This document shows positions 57,907-64,000 of a DNA stretch of 64,000 nt, piece by piece. Every line of letters starts with the position of its first letter. Position 1 is the first letter of the stretch. The stretch spans positions 26,610,891 to 26,674,890 of the forward strand of contig CM060314.1 of NCBI GenBank assembly GCA_030674185.1, written 5' to 3'. The position numbers and the translations under genes are program-made. The notes beneath the pieces were generated by a model. That model did not search any database, had not been told where the DNA came from, and worked only from the letters and a program-made list of their open reading frames with translations. The stretch comes from Monoplex corrugatus (Eukaryota > Mollusca > Gastropoda > Littorinimorpha > Ranellidae).

Positions 57907-58054
57907 TATAACGTTTTCTGGTGTGCTGGTTGTTCAAGTAAGATCGTTCGTCTAACTGGCTCAAAGTCGTTGGCTTGTTTACATCGGCCATTCCAAAGGG
58001 AAGTCACTCTTTATCAGTTGTCGTCACAAGCAGACGAAATCTAAATACGTCACA
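57907..58054 (-). repeat. 5' LTR of the gypsy element
   Basis: Same 148 bp as the 3' LTR except at two positions (AAGTAAGATCG against AAGTAAGGTCG, and CCATTCCAAAGG against CCATTCAAAAGG, plus-strand reading). Confidence 0.95.
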
Positions 58055-58661
58055 GTGACAAAAGATTAAAAGAAAGATTTAATAACAATTATGAACTCCA
58101 ATTCATAAGTGAATGGTAGTGACGAGAGATTTAAAAAAACAACATAATAACAATTACAAACTCTAATTCATACATAATTTCTTGAAGATCTCTTGAGCAC
58201 CCACATTTAAAGATTTTCCAACTGAATAAAAATGATGCAAGTGTTTTTTGGGTTTTTTAAAGCAAAAACTTACCATTTGACAAGAATTGTATACACCCAG
58301 CCATATATGATTTTTCATTACCGACTCCTACTATCACTGAATTTCTAAGGATTACAACGTGTACTTGTGGTTTGCAGATATATGAATCATGAACCCAATA
58401 AATAAATGGATATAAAAAAGAATAAACATAACAAAAACCTTACAGCATGAAGACTGTTTTCTGACCTTGCCATTAAAAACAATATGGAAATTCTCATTTT
58501 CAAAACTGAAATTATTTGGCATTGCCACTAACTCTCAGCCTTCTCAAGCTAGAAATAAGGCGATGATGCCCAAGTTTTCAACCTCTTCATGTTTGTGGGG
58601 TGCTAGTCACCTGCAACTTTGAAGGTTGCAATTTCTTCAGAAGAAAACAGGTCAGGCTTAC

Positions 58662-58833
58662 ATTTAAAGTCTCCTCATCAGATTCTTTGTTGACTTGTGA
58701 GGTGGGCACCAGCTCAATAGCACGCGTCAGAGCCGCCAGTTTGCTGCTGGAACCAGATGCCTGTGAATCTGAGTCTTGTGTGCTGTGCTCTTCTCCGTCT
58801 GATGTGCCGTTAGACATTGGACGGGCTCGCCTT
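58662..58833 (-). CDS. Internal coding exon of an unidentified host gene
   Basis: On the minus strand an acceptor (ATTTTCAG ending at 58834) leads into 172 nt. After one leading base there are 57 codons, RRARPMSNGTSDGEEHSTQD to NKESDEETLN, and a donor GTAAGC at 58656-58661. The other two frames have early stops. The peptide is polar and acidic with SDGEE, SDSQASGSSS and ESDEE, as in disordered tails of nuclear proteins. It ends in phase 0 and joins SRRKTRPRKK in the exon at 51965-51997. An in-frame ATG lies at the sixth codon, but the acceptor and the phase make an internal exon more likely. I do not recognise the protein. Earlier exons would lie past the piggyBac, beyond the window or at sites I cannot see. 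Confidence 0.6.
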
Positions 58834-59189
58834 CTGAAAATGTTTCAATCATTGATTTCTCTGATCAGTTCACAAAACACACACGTATGAATACACTCAC
58901 AAACACACACTTCACTTCATCTTCTGACTTAAATATTTTTCTTTCTTTGAAACAGAACTTTGAACATAAGTGGCTTCCACTGTTCACAAAATATCAGGAA
59001 CAGACACTCAGTTACAAAATGAGAAAATGAAATATGAACACACCTTTCTGTAAGTCAATAAGCATTCATATCAAATTTTCTTGTATTTGTTTTAAAATAA
59101 GCAATAAGAAATAAAATCCTTTCCCAAATAAATTCCGAGTTTGGTGGGTGAAGAAACTACTAAGATTGAGAGATTTCATTCATCCCCTT

Positions 59190-59290
59190 TTAACCTCTTC
59201 TCTGCTTGGTACGAGTAACGCTCGTAGTAAAATCGAAATTCACCACGCCCGTATACGAGTGCCACTCGTAGTAAACTCGTCACGGAAAGC
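59190..59290 (+). promoter_or_regulatory. Candidate piggyBac 5' end with subterminal palindromes
   Basis: A TTAA (59190-59193) is followed by CCTCTTCTCTGCTTGG, comparable with piggyBac ends (TTAA then CCY...). Two related 17-bp palindromes follow: TACGAGTAACGCTCGTA (59210-59226) and TACGAGTGCCACTCGTA (59254-59270). Each is followed by GTAAAMTCG, making a 26-bp direct repeat with 44-bp spacing. Such subterminal repeats usually bind the transposase. The matching 3' end with TTAA was not found before 64000. Confidence 0.5.
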
Positions 59291-59441
59291 GAGCAAATCT
59301 ACACAAGAAATGACTGCGCAAAATGTTTCCAACTCTGTTGCTGATATCAGCGAAGAGCCCCATATCCTTCACGTCACCAGTAACTGACCACAGGATATGC
59401 AAATCGCGAGTTGAGAGGTTACAGTGATTAGCGAATTCAAG

Positions 59442-60298
59442 ATGGCAGCGAGACCTAGTACGTCGTCGGCTCGACCTGTTTTCAAGCGGTACACTGCGCT
59501 TGATGTGTTGGACGAGATATTCAACGATCAAGACAGTGGAGAAGAAGACATGGGAGGATCGGATCCTGACATCAGTGATGAGGAGGAGACGGATGGGAAC
59601 CAGCACCATCCACTTTTATCGGAGATAGGTGCTGGTGATGACGTGGATCCTTCGTTCGCTCCCAGTGAAAGCAGTGGGGAAACCAGTGCTAGCGAGGGTG
59701 AAGAAGAGGAAATGGGGGATCCTCTACCATCAACAAGCACTGCACCCCCTCCTGTCAGGAGGGGACGGGGTCGTGGACGTGGTAGGGGGTCTGGACGACG
59801 GCGAGGGCCCCGTGGAAGCGGCAGGGGGCGTGGCGTGAGGCGTGGTCAGCAACAGCTAGTGAGAGAATGGCGAGAAGCTGATGCACAGCACCCCAACCCT
59901 GGTGTAGTTTTCACTGGAAATCCGGGGTTGAAGGTCAGCTGTGCTAATTTTAGGCCGGTTGACTATTTGGAATTATTTTTTTCTGACCTAGTCAACCATC
60001 TCGTCATTCAGACAAACCTGTATGCTGACCAGTTTCTCGAGGCACACCCCAATCTTCCACAGTTTTCCAGGGCCAACAAGTGGGAGAAAGTCGACTGTGC
60101 AGAAATGAGGAAGTTTCTGGGCCTGGTTCTGCTGATGGGCATTGTGCGGCTACCTTCAATTGAACTGTACTGGTCTAAGAAGGTGCTGTACAGAATTCCA
60201 GTCTTCAGCTCCATCATGACAAGAAACCGGTTCCAGGCAAGTAGCTCTATTTTTTTTTCTTTTCTTTTTTTCACTACTTGATTCTTCATCCCTCCACT

Positions 60299-60381
<83 letters not shown>

Positions 60382-60471
60382 TTTTATATATTCAAGTGTG
60401 TGTGATACTGTCAGTGTGTGCTTGTGTAAATGTGTGTGTGTGTGTGTGTGTGTATGTGTAGGCTGTGTGTG

Positions 60472-60520
<49 letters not shown>

Positions 60521-60708
60521 ATGTGCGTGTGTGTGTGTGTGAGTGCACATGTGTACATACGCATTATTTATTTCTGTTTGCAAGTTTTCCATACAAGTTT
60601 GCTGATTTTGTAAAACACAAAAGCACTTTTTTGGTACACCAGTGTGGTGTTTTTATATTCATGTGTGTGTGATACTGTCAGTGTGTGCTTGTGTGAATGT
60701 GTGTGTGT

Positions 60709-60789
<81 letters not shown>

Positions 60790-61018
60790 CGTGTGTGCAT
60801 GAGCATTATTTATTTTCTGTGTGTAAGTTTTCCATGCAAGTTTATTCATTTTGTAAAAGACAAAAGCACTTTTTTATACCAGTGTGGTGTTTTTATATAT
60901 TCAAGTGTGTGTGATACTGTCAGTGTGTGCTTGTGTAGTGGGTGTGTGTGTAGGCTGTGTGTGTGTAGGCTGTGTGTGTGTGTGTGTGTGTATGTGTGTG
61001 TGTGTGTGTGTGTGTAGG

Positions 61019-61090
<72 letters not shown>

Positions 61091-61091
61091 G

Positions 61092-61183
<92 letters not shown>

Positions 61184-62429
61184 CCAGTTGTGGGTCTGCT
61201 TACTTATCTTGAAAGTTTACTCTGTATTTCAGATTCTTCTTCAGTTTCTGCACTTCAACAACAATGCAGCCATGCCAGTGCCAGGTGATCCAGCGTACGA
61301 CCGGCTCTACAAGATCCGTCCTATTCTGGATCATCTGCATGAGAGGTTCCAGGAGGTGTATGAGCCCCGGCAAGCGGTATGTGTTGATGAAAGTCTACTT
61401 CTTTGGAAGGGTAGACTGATATTTCGTCAATACATACCGTTGAAACGTGCCCGGTTTGGCATCAAAATATACCTGTGCTGTGAGTCTGACGGCGGTGTCA
61501 AGGGAAGTGGTGGCTACTGCTACCGCTTCAAGGTGTATGCTGGAAAGGAGGACCCCGTCAATGAGGTGCAGCCTGTCCTAGAGTCCGTAAATGCAGACAA
61601 CCCAACTCTCTCGGCCAGCGAGAAGATGGTGCTGTACTTGGTAGCCCCTCTCCTGGAAAAGGGCTACCATGTCTACACGGACAACTGGTACAGTAGTCTG
61701 CGGCTGTACCTCTACCTCCTGGAAAGGAACACCTTGGCCTGCGGCACCGTCCGGGAGAACCGGGGTATTCCAGAGGAGCTACGTGGAGTGAAGCTGGACC
61801 CCGGATCATCAGCTGCTCTTTGTGGTGACAACAAGATCGTCGCCACAAAGTACCACAGCACAAAAGTGGTGCACCTGCTGTCCTCTGTGCATGGCCACAC
61901 TGAGGCACCCATTCCACACCGGGGACGACGGGGTGTCAACATGCGTCCGTCTGTTTCATCGAATTACAACAGGAATATGGGTGGAGTTGACAAACAAGAT
62001 CAGCTGCTTCACCCATATGACTGCTCACGTAAGTCGATGAAATGGACAAAAAAACTGTTTTTCCATTTTCTGCAGGTTGCAGCCTGCAATGCATTCATCT
62101 TGCAAAAGTCAAGAGGTGATGACTCCTGTAACACTTTCCTAAGTTTTTTGGAGAGTGTCATCACCTCTTGGATTTGGCCAGATCAGGTGCCAGCTGTGGA
62201 AGAGGGAAAAACAGATGACGAGGTGAGGGTGGGTGCACACCACTTTTTATTTCCACTGCCACCGACACCAAACAAGTCTAACCCCACCAAGCCGTGTCGG
62301 GTCTGCACGAAGAAAATAAAAGTGCGGAAGGAATCCCGCTACTACTGCCCCTCCTGCCCATCCAAGCCTGGATTGTGCTTAGGCCAATGTTTCAAGGACT
62401 ACCACACCAAGTTTGTGTATTGGCAGTAG
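59442..62429 (+). CDS. PiggyBac transposase, intact, two exons
   Basis: Exon 1 is 59442-60236 and exon 2 is 61233-62429, joined across a GC-AG intron to give 663 codons with no stop or shift. The start is the ATG at 59442 in CAAGATGG context. The N-terminus is acidic, followed by a Gly/Arg-rich stretch at about 107-143 ([17 protein letters not shown]). The transposase fold begins near [14 protein letters not shown], and the join falls inside the family block [12 protein letters not shown]. The catalytic aspartates are in [13 protein letters not shown] (D317), [10 protein letters not shown] (D415) and [11 protein letters not shown] (D518). The C-terminal cysteine-rich domain (about 619-656) has [18 protein letters not shown] and CFKDYHT. 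The usual role is cut-and-paste at TTAA. The element could be active or domesticated; the sequence does not tell. It lies opposite to the host gene. Confidence 0.93.
60237..61232 (+). repeat. GC-AG intron of the piggyBac gene filled with GT repeats
   Basis: Donor CAG/GCAAGT and acceptor TGTATTTCAG. Inside are GT tracts at about 60309-60380, 60430-60541, 60695-60800 and 60905-61183. They are embedded in about three tandem copies of a 240-270-bp unit marked by GTGTGATACTGTCAGTGTGT (60397, 60668, 60907) and CATTATTTATTTCTGT-like segments (60563, 60806). Confidence 0.9.
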
Positions 62430-62999
62430 GGTGTTCTGTGTTAGTTTTTTTTTTCCCCTCAGTTATATATATTTCATTTTCTTCTGCTTTTTTGTGCTTT
62501 TGTTTTTGTGTTCTTAGTTTTCCATTCTACAGTGCATTTTTTTTTCCTCACCTGTGTGTGTGTTCACCGTTTTGTGAACGCTGTGACAAGACTGAGTGCC
62601 ATCAGTGAAAGAAGACCAAGTGGAGTATAGAATGAATCCCCTTGTGTGTTTCTTTGAACCACAATTTGGACAGACAAAAAAATGAACACCATCCCCCAAA
62701 GTTATGAAATAACGAATGTAGACAACCTGAGGATTATGTCCAAGCGCAAGTGCTGGATTCCTATAGAACAGTATGGCAGTAATGTGAGTACAATATGTTC
62801 AGAAACACTAACACAGTTCCCACAGTGTTTTATGTGATAACAAATGGATACCAAGTGTGTGTGTATGTGGGGGGAGGGTCTTTCTTTTTGAACAGACAAT
62901 TGTTTATTTTTTTCTTCAGACTTTTTTTTCCCATAGTTGTCATTTTGAACATTTACCAATATGTATAATATTATACTATAACAATTTGGACCATACTGT
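62430..62999 (+). other. 3' flank of the piggyBac gene
   Basis: T-rich sequence just after the stop, then unremarkable AT-rich DNA. It probably holds the 3' UTR of the transposase; no second gene is visible. Confidence 0.5.
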
Positions 63000-64000
63000 G
63001 TACTTACAGTGATGTTGAGTAAACACTAACAGAAGTTTTTGTCAGTGTTTTACAGGTTTTATGTGTTGTAACATGTGTATGTTTTTAGAAACTTTTATTT
63101 TCTGTAAAACCACCATCCGTTATATCCCTGGCCATCTTCCCAATGGCTAACAAAATTACACTATTGTTATATAGCATTATAACTTGGGGTAAAATGAAAG
63201 AGAAGCCATAAAATCTAAGTCATATGTCAACAAATGAATAAGCAGTGATTGCGGTACTGAACCTACCCCAAATAGTAAAATTATGCCCCTTTCCAGTAGA
63301 ATTGGGGTACCCCCAGTAACATACAGATTGTTACACAGAGGGACATTTATTGACATCAGTTTGAATCCCAGGTGTTTGTAATATTGCTGAGCAAACACCA
63401 AAAGGTATTTTGCTTTGTTCAGTGGGCTTTTATGTGCTGAATTGTTCTAAAACTCTCAAATTGAAAACAAAACAAAAACTGATTTATCACATGTTATTAG
63501 TGTGAACCATCATCATTACCAACAAAATCAAATTAGAATGATGTGAAATTGTAAACAAGGGTATAAGGAAGAAGTCCACAAAAAATCTAACAAATAACTC
63601 AATAAGTGGATGAGTAATGTACATGTTAGTGAACATACTGCAAAAAGCATGATTATGCCCCTTTTTTCCTAAAAAATAGTACTCCCAATTATGAGCAGAT
63701 TATGATCAAGAGCAACATTCCTTGGGATTTATATGACTGTCATGTGTTAGTGCTGATGTTGAATAAATAGTAAAACCACTTTTCCAATGTTCTGACTCAT
63801 TTTGTGTGGCACAGTGTATTTGTGTATACTCGAAAGCTGTTATTTTTTGGTAATTTTTTGTAGTTATGTCAGTTTCTGCTATACTAATTATCAACATAAT
63901 CAAGTTATTTTGACAGGACATTGTAGACCAATGCATAACAACAAAACATGCAAAAAATCTGAGAGATCTGTCAAGAAATAAATAAGCAGTAACCATTTTA
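63000..64000. repeat. Decayed tandem repeat of about 370 bp
   Basis: Blocks recur at 365-378-bp spacing. GTGATGTTGARTAAAYA appears at about 63010, 63390 (diverged) and 63757. ATTATGCCCCTTT appears at 63281 and 63651, and AAAATCTRA with AATAAGCAGT at 63209, 63580 and 63955. The array may run past the window edge and could be part of the piggyBac 3' region. Confidence 0.6.

Larger units (their letters stand above)
52436..58054 (-). mobile_element. Complete Ty3/gypsy LTR retrotransposon with nested MITE
   Basis: 5619 bp bounded by 148-bp LTRs and GTGAC target-site duplications (52431-52435 and 58055-58059). On the minus strand the order is 5' LTR, primer site, gag with zinc knuckles, protease, reverse transcriptase, RNase H, integrase, polypurine tract and 3' LTR. 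The two LTRs differ at two positions that I can see, so insertion was fairly recent. Nonsense codons at 56483-56485 (TAA) and 55973-55975 (TAG), a frameshift near 55525 and a 692-bp MITE disrupt the coding sequence. It has the same orientation as the host gene. Confidence 0.95.
51998..58661 (-). other. Intron of the host gene carrying a gypsy element
   Basis: Donor GTAAGC at 58656-58661 and acceptor CAG at 51998-52000. About 84% of its 6664 bp is the gypsy insertion. The remainder (51998-52430 and 58060-58661) is AT-rich and holds nothing I can name. Confidence 0.55.

Overview
The window is nuclear DNA from a complex animal, most likely a mollusc and probably a caenogastropod snail. The signs are spliced coding exons, long (CA)n/(GT)n tracts, tRNA-headed SINEs, RTE-, L2/CR1- and I-type LINEs, a Penelope-like element, a Ty3/gypsy element, a piggyBac and a dispersed repeat beginning CAGTTTCAGTTTCTCAAG, which I remember from snail genomes. 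The snail assignment is inference. No bacterial operons, rRNA genes, free tRNA genes or CRISPR arrays are visible. Nearly everything is transposon or tandem-repeat sequence; host genes are few and partial.

0-16 kb: a single exon of a type II membrane protein (775-1054, minus) and two direct copies of a 2.8-kb block (2838-5670 and 13392-16241). Each block carries a beta-1,3-galactosyltransferase (GT31) gene broken by two 1-nt deletions, at different places in the two copies. Between them lies a probable unclassified DNA transposon (about 5748-10357). It encodes a PHD-type zinc finger followed by a DDE-like transposase, and it has a matched pair of inverted motifs at each end. A 33-bp coding-phase minisatellite follows.

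16-34 kb: a retrotransposon graveyard. It holds a Penelope-like GIY-YIG end, a largely complete but broken RTE-type LINE (22.97-25.15 kb), several RTE 3' ends, four short-repeat families, a 330-bp palindrome and many microsatellites.

34-45 kb: an I-type LINE with an RNase H domain inserted in antisense into an older copy of its own family (10-bp target-site duplication). A 5.7-kb minisatellite of about 26/36-bp units starts exactly where the older copy ends.

45-64 kb: a host gene on the minus strand. Two exons (58662-58833 and 51965-51997) join in phase across a 6.66-kb intron, and a long AT-rich stretch that may be its 3' UTR follows. A complete 5.6-kb Ty3/gypsy element sits in that intron (148-bp LTRs, 5-bp target-site duplication, tRNA-Leu-type primer site) and itself carries a 692-bp hAT-like MITE. 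Upstream is a piggyBac element with an intact 663-residue transposase split by a GC-AG intron full of GT repeats.
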